64,000 bases of DNA from a virus, in the IMG/VR virus record IMGVR_UViG_3300042564_003823, positions 32,189 through 96,188 of that record, one strand, 5' to 3'. Both the position numbers and the translations under genes were made by a program. Each line of letters begins with the position of its first letter. Position 1 is the stretch's first letter. Under the pieces are notes generated by a model that was not told where the DNA came from, did no database searches, and worked only from the letters and a program-made list of their open reading frames with translations. Positions 25,901 to 34,286 of this stretch are shown here, piece by piece.

Positions 25901-26100
25901 TACGTTGCTTCAGTGGCGCCAGTAAATGACCCACCACCAAAATCTTCAAATGACCCATCAGGATTTTTCTTTTCAAATAACCCTGTATTTAAATCAACAC
26001 CAACGTAATAAGTGTCAGTGGTTCCACTTAAATTATTGAAATCTTCTCCTGTAACGTAAATTGTGGTTTTACCATTATTTTGTTGTATTATTCTTCCCAT
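22972..26100 (-). CDS. Large fibre protein with about 24 nonapeptide repeats
   Basis: 1042 residues. Residues 1-130 look like a virion-attachment region, including SYYLITDFRTCYDQPDFN. Two blocks, residues about 396-563 and 715-814, are arrays of a nine-residue unit of the form I-G-x-x-F-x-x-N-x, such as IGNDFNNNT, IGQNFNNNI and IGNNFQQNI: 14 and 10 recognisable copies. Between them sits a different domain (about 150 residues, with GLGNRLLGKELVMKV). The period of nine is not that of pentapeptide-repeat proteins, but Phe at one place and Asn two later suggests a solenoid with stacked rungs. The C-terminal 220 residues are Gly/Thr/Asp-rich beta sequence with two VTGGTGVNATFDIVV-like repeats. A TATTTATA box is 12 nt upstream. 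Confidence 0.75.
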   Translation of the reverse strand: MGRIIQQNNGKTTIYVTGEDFNNLSGTTDTYYVGVDLNTGLFEKKNPDGSFEDFGGGSFTGATEATYSEINDLIDGSGLTTGSYYLITDFRTCYDQPDFNYNGNPIINTGLTGNYKQGPIDPIMVLATGENTISTTAYQPKYPNDRIQYDVYYNQTEVTSGTSYGRITERIDEFNNRTDYDHRNVLFKRYKLFTYREELRLNGTVEILSGGTVSGTNTTFSALTVGDVIYTNSVSPSYFEIVSISGNTLMTVSGDTITETGPGAIIYNTIEETNDTNGYFSYKRTNVKTNDYQEYTTFGDAISNEYAKNNYVGNYANNYTNLATNTFILANNVFLEGQYESNKFGDYCFNNTWGTDNSNNIWGDYCYENASTNDIDDCVFKDSFNNNLINTNLTENQIGANFNNNRLLAENSSGFRYNIIGNDFNNNTIYSDFYDNQILNDFNNNTIGDFGNVEDGTFDFYRNRIGQNFNNNIIRQDFQNNSIGNNFQQNIVNGEFKGNTILNGFNNNETSWQFELNQIGNGFNENKVGDDFRRNDIGYYFYSNLISHDFEANNIGEFFENNEPTNTNLFGWNDLSTVSARTYDNFYQVVGGGGLGNRLLGKELVMKVISTSQYFKIKFTQWTQGNNENPNGGGFQYERQEIDSNGNNIGDLITFTKTNYGNEVDIIVPGVVEITRGSQNGIYNIVSENSWDYNVSPQDTEWNSIYTAPNNGSNFRYNQIGNDFQNNNIGNNFQDNQIRNDFRNNNITNDFRSNVIGSSFESNDILDGFGFGGSQYRGNKIGNYFYRNNIREYFYDNTISDNFSYNTIGDYFQWNNVNTNVEFEDFTTNYGNITGFSHNSVGTSAADNTYTGINGDTDGIGVNASFDIVVLGGSVTNVTLNTSGKLYLCGNTITILGTSIGGFNDAIDTYTDNYSIQTGTTGTYPSLAVTGGTGVNATFDIVVDGSGNISSLLNDNQGAGYTDGDQLVILGSLFGGTDGVDDITITITDIITDNFTITVDAVSPNPSVYELYNCEIFKNSSLTNRLSYYDGSDVLTIKNINE
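23659..23955 (-). repeat. 27-nt repeat array coding nonapeptides, block 2
   Basis: About ten degenerate 27-nt units, coding I-G-x-D-F-x-N-N-x rungs within the large fibre gene; degenerate at DNA level, conserved at the Ile, Phe and Asn codons. Confidence 0.75.
24411..24915 (-). repeat. 27-nt repeat array coding nonapeptides, block 1
   Basis: About fourteen degenerate 27-nt units of the same kind as block 2, interrupted by a few longer spacer turns. Confidence 0.75.
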
Positions 26101-26112
26101 GTCTTTTTAATT

Positions 26113-26120
26113 TATAAATA
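26113..26120 (-). promoter_or_regulatory. TATTTATA upstream element of the nonapeptide-repeat fibre gene
   Basis: Coding-strand TATTTATA followed by AATTAAAAAG, 12 nt before the ATG at 26100. Confidence 0.5.
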
Positions 26121-26168
26121 TCTTTACTTTTTTATTTATTTTATTAATAAAATTAAATTAATTAATTT

Positions 26169-26894
26169 TTATAGTCCGTACCACCATTTAACGGCATTAA
26201 AATTATATAATATTTCATCATCAGTTAATCTTCTATTATACATATGTACTTCACCTATTGACCCATTTAAAAACTGTTCAGATCCAAAACAACAAGATCC
26301 CCACGCAATTGCTGTCCACCAAACAGAATTATCTAGTACGACTAAAGTTCCGGTTGTGTTAGGCACCCCATTAACATACATAGTAGCGTTATTAGATGGT
26401 GAGCCCGTTGCTCCACTAAATGCCAATGTAACATATCTCCATTGATTGTCTAACAAATTAATTCCAGTTGAAACTATACCTCCACCTGCGCCCCAACTAT
26501 AAAAAAGTAAAACATCATTATTTGTAAATATTCCCCAAGCATCTCGTTTAGTAACTATTCCAGCAAACCCACTTGACGACGAATTAACCTTTACCCAAAC
26601 ACCAACGGTTGCGGTTGTAAGTCTTGTTGAGGGATTGTTTGAAACAACCATTTGTCTACTTGTGGTTTTATTAAAATCAAGAACTCCTTTATTATAAATT
26701 GGAGGTCCACTTGCATTTCCACCACCTGTTGTTTGAGTAGAAGTGGCATTATTGATTTCCGAATTTTTTGATAAATCAAACCAAGTAGTTCCTGTACCGG
26801 GAAATGAATTAATGTTTTTTGCGTCTAAGTTAAAAACTAAACCTGATTGTGTTATTGAATAATTAAATGTGTTTGGATTAACTATAAAACTCAT
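26169..26894 (-). CDS. LamG/concanavalin-like jelly-roll fibre protein
   Basis: 241 residues forming essentially one laminin-G or concanavalin-like jelly-roll domain: SGLVFNLDAKNINSFPGTGT, TWFDLSKN, GVLDFNKTTSR, TATVGVWVKVN, QWRYVTLAFSG, ATMYVNGV and a final GSIGEVHMYNRRLTDDEIL. This domain commonly binds carbohydrate, so it may recognise the host surface glycan. There is no stem or signal peptide. It lies in a run of five fibre genes and is separated by 3 nt from the upstream gene. Likely a virion receptor-binding or side-fibre protein. Confidence 0.75.
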   Translation of the reverse strand: MSFIVNPNTFNYSITQSGLVFNLDAKNINSFPGTGTTWFDLSKNSEINNATSTQTTGGGNASGPPIYNKGVLDFNKTTSRQMVVSNNPSTRLTTATVGVWVKVNSSSSGFAGIVTKRDAWGIFTNNDVLLFYSWGAGGGIVSTGINLLDNQWRYVTLAFSGATGSPSNNATMYVNGVPNTTGTLVVLDNSVWWTAIAWGSCCFGSEQFLNGSIGEVHMYNRRLTDDEILYNFNAVKWWYGL

Positions 26895-26897
26895 GTC

Positions 26898-27980
26898 TTA
26901 ACTTGTTATATTCCCTATTATTGTGACTTTTAACCCTCTTGCGGTTCCACTACCTATTTGTGTTATTCTTACACTAATTTCATCGTCATCTATTAAATTT
27001 GGTGTGGATATTACTGGTTGGGTTGTTCCTAACGCTTTTGATGTCTTTTGGTTGTTATCTATGGTTAATAATGTTGATAATATTGTTGTTCCTGTTTTTA
27101 AAATATCAACAGTAAAAGTATTACCACTTGTTTGTGCGGTTGTTAATGAGCCTCTAACTTCAGTAATTAACATGTTATATGGCATTCTAAAAGTTGTTGT
27201 TGTTCCAGTAATTAATGCGGTTATTTCATCAGAACAAGAAACTTGTATAACTGTAGGTAAGTTTTGATATGTTGTTGCACTAAATGTGTTTGCCGATAAT
27301 CCACCTGTGAAATTAGTTGGGTTAGTTACTGTTCCTCCTGAAAAAGACCCGCCCCCTCCACTAATACCGGTTAAATTAGAACCATCACCATAAAACGTAA
27401 CTCCACTAATTGTTGTTGCTGAGATTGAGCCGGCAACTTCTAAATTTGCCGTTGCTGCGGTTGTACCAATACCAATCTTACCGTCACTTTGAATTCTCAT
27501 TCTTTCAAACCCAACGTCGGTTCCAAAAGTCAAAGTACCTCCTGTTGTTTCTGTTGATATATCAAAAGTACCTCCAGTGTAATACCAAGACATTTTTGCT
27601 CCATAAACACTTGAGGGTGTTCCAAAATAAATTTGTGAGGTGTTAGTATCGGTAGTAAAAAGTCCTACATTATTATTATTAAATCCTTGTACTATAAAAT
27701 TAGTAGTGAACGGTAACCCTGATGAAGGTATTTGTGATGTACTATTATTAACTTGTAGTTTTGCCTGAGTACCACCTGAAGTTGTCAAATATTCAATCCT
27801 ACCAATATTAACACTACCCCCTGAATTTATAATAAATGGGGTCGCGTCGGGGTTTGAACTATCCTCAATTAATACCGCATTTCCCGTACCTAATTGACTA
27901 ATATATATGGCGTCTGTTGTTGTGTTCGCACTTATATTTAGTCCACCGTTTATTCCTAAAGAATCGTAAAAATTTGTCAT
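26898..27980 (-). CDS. Tail fibre protein sharing a near-identical module with its neighbour
   Basis: 360 residues. N-terminal half has Thr/Gly-rich fibre-stem sequence; in the middle VTFYGDGSNLTGISGGGGSF, followed by a VTNPTNFTGGLSANTF stretch, is nearly identical in protein and DNA to a segment of the gene at 28151-30166. The C-terminus (PYNMLITEVRGSL, then TIDNNQKTSK, DDDEISVRITQIGSGTARGL) is a conserved fibre-tip pattern found in many phages. This module sharing suggests domain shuffling or gene conversion between fibre genes. No signal peptide; likely homotrimer. Receptor specificity would be determined by the tip domain. Confidence 0.7.
   Translation of the reverse strand: MTNFYDSLGINGGLNISANTTTDAIYISQLGTGNAVLIEDSSNPDATPFIINSGGSVNIGRIEYLTTSGGTQAKLQVNNSTSQIPSSGLPFTTNFIVQGFNNNNVGLFTTDTNTSQIYFGTPSSVYGAKMSWYYTGGTFDISTETTGGTLTFGTDVGFERMRIQSDGKIGIGTTAATANLEVAGSISATTISGVTFYGDGSNLTGISGGGGSFSGGTVTNPTNFTGGLSANTFSATTYQNLPTVIQVSCSDEITALITGTTTTFRMPYNMLITEVRGSLTTAQTSGNTFTVDILKTGTTILSTLLTIDNNQKTSKALGTTQPVISTPNLIDDDEISVRITQIGSGTARGLKVTIIGNITS
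27251..27419. repeat. 169-nt direct repeat, copy 1 (fibre gene module)
   Basis: Same length and almost the same sequence as 28891-29059, differing at few scattered positions. Codes the shared YGDGSNLTG module and its flanks. Confidence 0.85.
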
Positions 27981-27985
27981 AATAA

Positions 27986-28150
27986 TTAATTTTTAATCGT
28001 ATATCCCTCTCTTATAAAACCAAAATAATACTCTTCAAGTTCAATTTCATTTTGATTATTATAATAAATAATTTTTTGTTTATTGATAGTTCCTTCTACA
28101 GGATGATTAATACTATAATTTACTATTTCATATGTACCTAAGTAACCCAT
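27986..28150 (-). CDS. Small protein between two fibre genes
   Basis: 54 residues from ATG 28150 to TAA 27986. The ATG immediately follows the stop of the upstream fibre gene, and the next fibre gene begins 5 nt after its stop, so it is part of the operon. The sequence is Tyr/Asn/Glu-rich and beta-prone (GYLGTYEIVNYSINH, ELEEYYFGFIREG). Possibly a fibre chaperone or clamp, but there is no recognisable motif. Coding status is supported by exact spacing on both sides. Confidence 0.6.
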   Translation of the reverse strand: MGYLGTYEIVNYSINHPVEGTINKQKIIYYNNQNEIELEEYYFGFIREGYTIKN

Positions 28151-30166
28151 TTAAAAATCTATTAATACGTTTATTTGTTGTCTTACTGTTGTTGGGTTTG
28201 TTGCATATGCAGGAGTATCCCACTCAATTTCTAATTTATCACCAGCAACAACAGGTAATGGTGATGTTAATGTATAGTTAATTAATGAGCTTGACGAATC
28301 AAAAGTCGCGGCGCTTGTTATGATTCTTGTGGTTGCTTGAGTTACGTTATTTATTGAAAGCGTATTTAATTCAGAAGACCCTAAAGTACCTCCAATTGTT
28401 CTTGATATAGAGACTTGTGTGATATTACCTGTTTTTTGTGTTATTAATCTTCTACCATCACTTGTTGATGTAACAGGGGCTAAATTAAATTGACCCCCAA
28501 TAAAATATGAGACACTATCTGAAGGACTGACGCTATCATGACCGAAGAGTAATGTTATCGAACCTCTTGGTGTGGTGGATGTCAAAGAACCTCCAGCAAC
28601 AACAACTTTAATACCATTTAAAGAACTATTTAATGTAACATCAAATGAATTTAACTGATAGTTACTAATATTTCCAAAAATTTGTTGATTAGTATTTGTA
28701 TCTATAATTTGTACTAATACTTCAGTTGTACCAAAATTGTGTGTTATTGAAACAGGAATTCCTGACGTATAATTATTTGTTTGACTATAAGTATATCCAG
28801 TACTGAATCCTGTAATAGAAAACGTACCACCCGTATTATTTGTAAATGTTGTGGTTCCTGCAGAATATGTACCGCCAGTTACTCTAACATCTGTAGGTAA
28901 GTTTTGATATGTTGTTGCACTAAATGTGTTTGCCGATAAACCACCTGTGAAATTAGTTGGGTTAGTTACTGTTCCTCCTGAAAAAGACCCACCACCCCCA
29001 CTAATACCTGTCAAATTAGAACCATCACCATAAAACGTAACTCCACTAATTGTTGTTGCGGAAATTGTATTTGCACTTAAACCATCAGTAAATGAAGTAG
29101 ACCCTGTTACAGTACCACCTGTAAATCCATTACTTAACGAACCATCACCCATAACATATTTTGATGATGTACCGCCTTGTGTAATAAATTTATCTGCATT
29201 TATGTATTGAAAATAATCTATTGAATTAGTACTAGTTCCTGTAAGCGTAGAACCTGGTTTATCATATACGGTGTTAATAATTGTGTAAATACCTGCAACA
29301 CTTATAGGTGCTACATTATTCCCCGCCGTAACAAGCACTTGGCTATTTATCAATGTTAATGTAGTCAAAGATCCCGTTATCGTTATACCATTACCACCTA
29401 AAGCAGTAACAATACAATCAACTATTGCTAAGTTACCTGCACTAGCTGATGGTGTTACTACACTATTACATCCCTTTATAATAACTTGTGCTGAGGCATC
29501 GTTTACTGATACTCCAACATTTTTATTACCGTTGATAATAGTGATGCCAGCACCAGAAATTTGAATACCTAAAGTACATTGCAGTTCTGAGTTAATAATT
29601 TCAACATAACCACTAGATGATTTGGTTACTTGAGTATCAACAGTACAGTTGCTTATATAAGCTTGAGCTGTTCCACTAATGACAAGGCTACTCATCTTCA
29701 AACCTGAAATGCGAGTACCAGAACCTAATGTCCCAATAGTTAATGTACCTGATAATAGAGTATTTGCTCCTGTTAACTCTGATGTTGAAATTGTCGTATT
29801 AGTGTTAGCGACCGTAACATTTTCTGAATAAGTACCAGGGTGGATAATTATTGTTTTACGAGACCCAGTAAGTAAGGTTAATGCCTTAGTAATGGTCGCA
29901 ACAGGATTAAGTAAATCACCATTACCTGTAGTATCATTTCCATCTACGGTGCTAACGTGAATTTCATAATCATATGTTGGTAAATTAATATATGTTGTTG
30001 CTGATATTGTTGTTGCAGATACCCCATTAGTAAATTGGGTTGCTCCTGATACAGTTCCACCTGTAAAAGTTCCTCCACCTGAAATACCTGTTAAATTAGA
30101 CCCGTCACCATAAAAAGTTGTTCCACTTATTGTTGTTGCACTTATTATATCTGTATTAAATCCCAT
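28151..30166 (-). CDS. Tail fibre with beta-helix domain
   Basis: 671 residues. An N-terminal stem (about residues 1-70) carries TTFYGDGSNLTGISGGG. Residues about 72-310 resemble a right-handed parallel beta-helix: VSTVDGNDTTGNGDLLNP, then VATITKALTLL and TIIIHPGTYSENVTV, followed by rungs rich in I/V-x-N-x-x. Many phage tailspikes with this fold bind or cleave polysaccharides; catalytic residues cannot be assigned. A second stem copy follows (about 369-430), with the module shared with the neighbouring gene. The C-terminal domain is beta-rich. It is followed directly by a 54-codon ORF. Confidence 0.7.
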   Translation of the reverse strand: MGFNTDIISATTISGTTFYGDGSNLTGISGGGTFTGGTVSGATQFTNGVSATTISATTYINLPTYDYEIHVSTVDGNDTTGNGDLLNPVATITKALTLLTGSRKTIIIHPGTYSENVTVANTNTTISTSELTGANTLLSGTLTIGTLGSGTRISGLKMSSLVISGTAQAYISNCTVDTQVTKSSSGYVEIINSELQCTLGIQISGAGITIINGNKNVGVSVNDASAQVIIKGCNSVVTPSASAGNLAIVDCIVTALGGNGITITGSLTTLTLINSQVLVTAGNNVAPISVAGIYTIINTVYDKPGSTLTGTSTNSIDYFQYINADKFITQGGTSSKYVMGDGSLSNGFTGGTVTGSTSFTDGLSANTISATTISGVTFYGDGSNLTGISGGGGSFSGGTVTNPTNFTGGLSANTFSATTYQNLPTDVRVTGGTYSAGTTTFTNNTGGTFSITGFSTGYTYSQTNNYTSGIPVSITHNFGTTEVLVQIIDTNTNQQIFGNISNYQLNSFDVTLNSSLNGIKVVVAGGSLTSTTPRGSITLLFGHDSVSPSDSVSYFIGGQFNLAPVTSTSDGRRLITQKTGNITQVSISRTIGGTLGSSELNTLSINNVTQATTRIITSAATFDSSSSLINYTLTSPLPVVAGDKLEIEWDTPAYATNPTTVRQQINVLIDF
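28891..29059. repeat. 169-nt direct repeat, copy 2 (fibre gene module)
   Basis: Near-identical to 27251-27419; a target for recombination between adjacent fibre genes. Confidence 0.85.
29979..30139. repeat. Diverged third copy of the fibre module
   Basis: Clearly related to the 169-nt repeats but with many substitutions; codes the N-terminal stem of the beta-helix fibre protein. Confidence 0.65.
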
Positions 30167-30172
30167 ATCTTT

Positions 30173-31075
30173 TTAATTAAATGTTCCTGAAATTATCCAA
30201 ACACCACCAACTCTTTTTTCAACAATAAAGTTAGATCCTGATATTCTCATTCTCCACGAACCGTTGGTATTATCATCCCCAAAATAAAGGTATCCTGTTG
30301 ATTCTATATATGTGTTTGATGTTTGTAATGTTGTCGCACTTAAACTACCGTTAATTGTTAAACCACTAACCGAATCAATATACGCATTAAAAGTGGTATT
30401 TGTGTTATCTGTTAAAGTTATTGTATTTGTTAAATTATCATAGGTAACTCCTGTTAAAAACGTATTTGAGTCTCCAGTTAATGAACTAATATTAACAGTA
30501 TATGCTGAAGGTGATACGTTAGTATCAAAATAAATAATACCATTATTGTAAGATGCACCTGTTGTAAAAACGTCAGTACTTCCGGTGAAAAAACCATTGA
30601 CCGTTACATCTGTACCGTTACTTGTAGATAATGTTAATGTCCCTCCAGAGTATGTCCCTGAAGTAATTAAATCGCCAAATGTTGGCAAATCAACCAAAAC
30701 GGTTTGTCCTGAACCACTAACAGTGATAGTTCCACCACTTAAAATTAAATTACCATTTAATATTATTAATTGAGAATTGTCATTTAATATCAATTCACCT
30801 AAAACATATAAATCACCATACACAAAACTTTGTGAATATGAACCAATTTCAACAGTACTTCCTGAAGGTACATACCACCTACTGTCAGCATTAATATCAA
30901 TCAAAGCATTTGCAATTGTACCACCGGTAGGGTTTGTGAGTGTAAGAGTATTTGCAGAAAACGTCATTCCAGACACACCTAAAGATTGTAGATAATATAA
31001 ATTATTATCCATATCTAAATTGGTTAATTTTGACCCCTTAGCGTCTGGTCCATATTGTCTTGTAACTAAACTCAT
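30173..31075 (-). CDS. Tail fibre protein with fibre-stem repeats
   Basis: 300 residues. The N-terminus (MSLVTRQYGPDAKGSKLTNL then DMDNNLYYLQ) is typical of the baseplate-proximal end of fibre proteins. The body is Thr/Ser/Gly-rich beta sequence with repeated TFSANTLTLTNPTGG-like and ITLTDNTNTTFNAYID-like rungs. It ends in NGSWRMRISGSNFIVEKRVG, then WIISGTFN, a fibre-tip motif. It lies 6 nt upstream of the beta-helix fibre gene in the same direction. The box upstream is a TATTTATT variant. Confidence 0.65.
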   Translation of the reverse strand: MSLVTRQYGPDAKGSKLTNLDMDNNLYYLQSLGVSGMTFSANTLTLTNPTGGTIANALIDINADSRWYVPSGSTVEIGSYSQSFVYGDLYVLGELILNDNSQLIILNGNLILSGGTITVSGSGQTVLVDLPTFGDLITSGTYSGGTLTLSTSNGTDVTVNGFFTGSTDVFTTGASYNNGIIYFDTNVSPSAYTVNISSLTGDSNTFLTGVTYDNLTNTITLTDNTNTTFNAYIDSVSGLTINGSLSATTLQTSNTYIESTGYLYFGDDNTNGSWRMRISGSNFIVEKRVGGVWIISGTFN

Positions 31076-31086
31076 TTTTTTTATTT

Positions 31087-31094
31087 AATAAATA
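31087..31094 (-). promoter_or_regulatory. TATTTATT variant element
   Basis: Coding-strand TATTTATT followed by AAATAAAAAAA, 11 nt before the ATG at 31075; one mismatch from the common octamer. Confidence 0.4.
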
Positions 31095-31100
31095 TATTGT

Positions 31101-33029
31101 TTATTCAAAATACCCACACTCAATGTAATCTCCATCAATATACTCGTTGGTACAAAGACAATTAGGACACCAAAAATTAAGTAAATTAAATTTATCATTT
31201 AGTATTCTAAAGTTATGCTGTATTTGTGGAGAACTTAAAGGTTCAACGTACATCCTAAATTGAGATATTGCACCCATAAAAGTCCCACCAAAATTTTGTT
31301 CTAATAAAATGTTTGTTGAAAGTCCTGATAAAGTTGTTGCAGATAAAATGTTATTTGGGAACAATTCGGGATCTTGCATATAAGGGACGTTTGGTAATGA
31401 GCAACCTGAAAAAATTAAGTGATCGTGTAACCCTTGAGTACCCCCACCGAACGAAATATTAAAAGGAACGCCAACTTGTTTTTCTTTTTCTGTATTTAAT
31501 TCTCTTGGAATTATCTCTTCAAAATCTTCAATCACTAAAAGCAAATACCCATTTACGTAAAGTTTTAATGTTCCTAACCTATAATCTAATTCATCAAACC
31601 ATTTTCTATCAAAACGTATTTTATGTATTTTTCTTTCAGGTGTTGAACCTGGATGTGTTTCAGGTGGTGATATTAAATTTATTGATTTACCGTCTATTGA
31701 TGATTGTGTTGTAATAACCCTTAAATCATTTAACCCACCGAGATTTAATAAATCACAATCTTCAATTGTTGTGTACCGTTCAAATACGGCACTTATCATT
31801 ACCCACCTTTCTTCGGTTGTATCGTTACAATCAAATCCACATATATCATAAATTGGTGGTGTGTAATATTCATTAATTGTATAACCTGTTTGAAAAGTCA
31901 CCCCAGTCGTTTCACAATATCCCGTTGTTACACAATCCCCCGTTATTTTGATGTATCTAACACAAAGACTTGGATTTTCAGGACATCCACTAAACTTTAA
32001 CGACATCGCATTAGATAAAACGTCAAATTTTGGGTCTGTTTCTGGCAGCGGTACGTTTACTGTACTCACACAACCACAATTACAAGAAGTGTCATGTATC
32101 GTTGTAGAACCGGCATCGGGGTAAACTCTTATACAATCGGAATTTGTAACCGCACTATTTGAACAACCACAAGTTTCAATACAAGTTAATTCATTTGTAA
32201 CCCTAGTATACCCACTATCCGATTGCGGGGATCCCGTTGCACTATGATAAAATTTATTTTCAGCTCTTGTACCAAAATAAAAGAACGTACCAGCATTAGA
32301 TGGGTATATATCATTTAAATATTGTTCGGTGATAGGATTTATAGAATACTCTTCAAACGTTCTTGGTTTTAACATCATTTCGACAGACCAACCTTTATTC
32401 ACTCTTTCAGGAAAAACTTCATAATCATACCCATTTAATTTATAAAACCCTTGATAAAATCCACCGTATAGTTCTTGGTAATACCCAACCGTTGACGCAC
32501 TTTTAGAAACAATATTATAAACGGTTTCTTTAGGTCTTCCTGAAAATCTTACATTCGGCAGATTCACTAAACTTCTTACAGGGTGCATTTTAAATCTACT
32601 GTCCCTATAGTGAGGATTAAACTTGTAAGTGTCATCAACACCTTTAATATAATATAACGTTTGTCCCGTTAGTCCAGTAAATAATCCGTTATCTGTACCA
32701 ACCAAACCAACATCACAAATTCCCGTGTATGCCGTATAACAACTAAAATCTAAATTTTTTGGATTATAAAAATTTGAAGATACTAGTGTATTATTTACCA
32801 CATAGTCCCCAAAAACAATATTTGACTGTAAAGTGTTTCCGGTATTGTCAAGCTGTATTGATATTGGTAGTCTGTTTCCATCATTAAATGCTATCACTTC
32901 GGTAGAAAACACAACCTCCTCATCATAGCTGCCTTCATCTGACGCTAAAGTTAAGTCAAAATACTGACCATAATTCAGTTTTGTGGTGTATTTTGGGTAA
33001 TAATAAGAATTAATATTTTGACTTGGCAT
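31101..33029 (-). CDS. Large Cys-rich tail fibre or baseplate-proximal protein
   Basis: 642 residues. The N-terminal domain (residues 1-90) has SYYYPKYTTKLNYGQYFDLTL. A Cys cluster occurs between about residues 280 and 425 (ETCGCS, SCNCGC, CETTG, CGFDCND), and the C-terminus ends CPNCLCTNEYIDGDYIECGY. Around residues 445-560 a LamG-like jelly-roll pattern (KIRFDRKWFDEL, TLKLYVNGYLLLVIEDF) is plausible. High Cys content is unusual for a cytoplasm-assembled virion protein and may signal metal binding. First gene of the fibre block; a TATTTATC variant precedes it and the divergent plus-strand block begins 51 nt away. Confidence 0.6.
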   Translation of the reverse strand: MPSQNINSYYYPKYTTKLNYGQYFDLTLASDEGSYDEEVVFSTEVIAFNDGNRLPISIQLDNTGNTLQSNIVFGDYVVNNTLVSSNFYNPKNLDFSCYTAYTGICDVGLVGTDNGLFTGLTGQTLYYIKGVDDTYKFNPHYRDSRFKMHPVRSLVNLPNVRFSGRPKETVYNIVSKSASTVGYYQELYGGFYQGFYKLNGYDYEVFPERVNKGWSVEMMLKPRTFEEYSINPITEQYLNDIYPSNAGTFFYFGTRAENKFYHSATGSPQSDSGYTRVTNELTCIETCGCSNSAVTNSDCIRVYPDAGSTTIHDTSCNCGCVSTVNVPLPETDPKFDVLSNAMSLKFSGCPENPSLCVRYIKITGDCVTTGYCETTGVTFQTGYTINEYYTPPIYDICGFDCNDTTEERWVMISAVFERYTTIEDCDLLNLGGLNDLRVITTQSSIDGKSINLISPPETHPGSTPERKIHKIRFDRKWFDELDYRLGTLKLYVNGYLLLVIEDFEEIIPRELNTEKEKQVGVPFNISFGGGTQGLHDHLIFSGCSLPNVPYMQDPELFPNNILSATTLSGLSTNILLEQNFGGTFMGAISQFRMYVEPLSSPQIQHNFRILNDKFNLLNFWCPNCLCTNEYIDGDYIECGYFE

Positions 33030-33039
33030 TCTTTTTTAT

Positions 33040-33047
33040 GATAAATA
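33040..33047 (-). promoter_or_regulatory. TATTTATC variant element of divergent region
   Basis: Coding-strand TATTTATC followed by ATAAAAAAGA, 10 nt before the ATG at 33029. Confidence 0.4.
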
Positions 33048-33059
33048 GTTTAATCGCGG

Positions 33060-33067
33060 TATTTATA
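33060..33067 (+). promoter_or_regulatory. TATTTATA element opening the long plus-strand block
   Basis: TATTTATA 12 nt before the ATG at 33080, divergent from the element at 33040. Confidence 0.5.
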
Positions 33068-33079
33068 GGTAAAGCCTAG

Positions 33080-33835
33080 ATGAAAACATATAAATATTCA
33101 ACAAAGGAAAGAGCTGAAAGAGTTGCAAAAACTTTAGGGTGTTCTGGATTTCATTATCATAACGAAGATGGTAATAGAAAATATATGCCATGTAAGGATA
33201 TGAAAACCTTTAAAGAAAAAACAAAAAAACAAACTAAGGGTAAAGAAACTGAAGTTAATGAGTTAATAGACGATGATGGGACTTGGTTAACATCTGCTAT
33301 TCCAATATTAGATCCTGCAAGTGCAGGTATCGGTACTAAAACCACCGACCAAATTGTCCCTGCCGCTAGAATGCCAAGAGACCCACTATTAAGGGGTTGG
33401 TACGGATACTATGGTGAGGGTACAATTGCCGAAGAAGATATGGCAGACGCCTTTGGTTATGAAGACACTATGTTTATGGACTACGATGAAACAGTTAGAT
33501 ACTTTCAAAAAAAATTAGGTTTAGACAAAGACTCGGCAATAGAAAGAACCGTTCAACAAGGTAAAAAACCTAAATTACACAAAAGAACACCAAAAAAAAT
33601 AAGTAAATTAAAAAATTATATTGATAGACTTATTTTAAAAGAAAAGGAGATTGACGAATCAGAAATTGCCGAAGATATTTTAGTTGATAAATCAAAAAGA
33701 GATAGTTTAGAAAAAAAAGAACAAAGTGATGTCAATAACATTATTTTGAAAAATATAAAGTCCTTGAAAAAAATGGCAAATAGTCAAGGTATAACAACAC
33801 AACAATTAGTAAGATTAATAAGTCGTGAACAGTAA
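33080..33835 (+). CDS. Conserved phage protein with small His/Cys N-terminal domain
   Basis: 251 residues, unrecognised function. The N-terminal 40 residues (GCSGFHYHNEDGNRKYMPC) have a Cys-His-His-Cys pattern that may coordinate zinc. The middle contains ILDPASAGIGTK and YGYYGEG segments; the C-terminal 100 residues are Lys/Glu-rich helices that look like coiled coil. First gene of a five-gene cassette (33080-35628) with overlapping or nearly touching ends. Similar small proteins cluster together in related marine phages, as far as I recall. Confidence 0.6.
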   Translation: MKTYKYSTKERAERVAKTLGCSGFHYHNEDGNRKYMPCKDMKTFKEKTKKQTKGKETEVNELIDDDGTWLTSAIPILDPASAGIGTKTTDQIVPAARMPRDPLLRGWYGYYGEGTIAEEDMADAFGYEDTMFMDYDETVRYFQKKLGLDKDSAIERTVQQGKKPKLHKRTPKKISKLKNYIDRLILKEKEIDESEIAEDILVDKSKRDSLEKKEQSDVNNIILKNIKSLKKMANSQGITTQQLVRLISREQ

Positions 33836-34286
33836 TTTATATGATAGAAAGGCAAAATTGCCAGATGATTTAATTAAACATTTAAAACAATGTTTTTCTT
33901 CTGTTAATGCTGATACTAATACTGAAGGGTATAATAGAAATGAAGAAATAACAAAAAGTGGTGTAGTTACGTACCAACAAATCAAAAGAATAAAAAATTG
34001 GTTTGATGGTTATAGTGGAAAAAAAGAAGATGCTCCATTTATTTTAAATGGTGGTGATAGAATGAAAAGTTGGTGTGATGAGGTTTTACGTGTTTGGAGA
34101 GATAATGACTCATCAAGTAAACAACATAAATCAGATGGTGGAATGCAAAATCAATTTTTAGACTCTCACGAAAAAAATAACTTTAACCTAAATGATAAAC
34201 ATGGTTCTACAGCTGACGAATTAAAAGTGGAATCTATAAATGAAGAAATAAATAGAATAAATAAACTTATAAAAATAACACAATAA
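33825..34286 (+). CDS. Conserved phage protein of unknown function
   Basis: 153 residues. The start is GTG at 33825, overlapping the previous gene by 11 nt; the peptide from there (MNSNLYDRKAKLPDD) continues naturally and no nearby ATG fits better. Helical with TKSGVVTYQQIKRIKNWFDG, then DAPFILNGGDRMKSWCDEVL. A C-terminal segment (SINEEINRINKLIKI) is amphipathic. The stop overlaps the next ATG by one base. The proximity of this set to the fibre block and glycan cluster does not indicate its job. Confidence 0.6.
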   Translation: MNSNLYDRKAKLPDDLIKHLKQCFSSVNADTNTEGYNRNEEITKSGVVTYQQIKRIKNWFDGYSGKKEDAPFILNGGDRMKSWCDEVLRVWRDNDSSSKQHKSDGGMQNQFLDSHEKNNFNLNDKHGSTADELKVESINEEINRINKLIKITQ

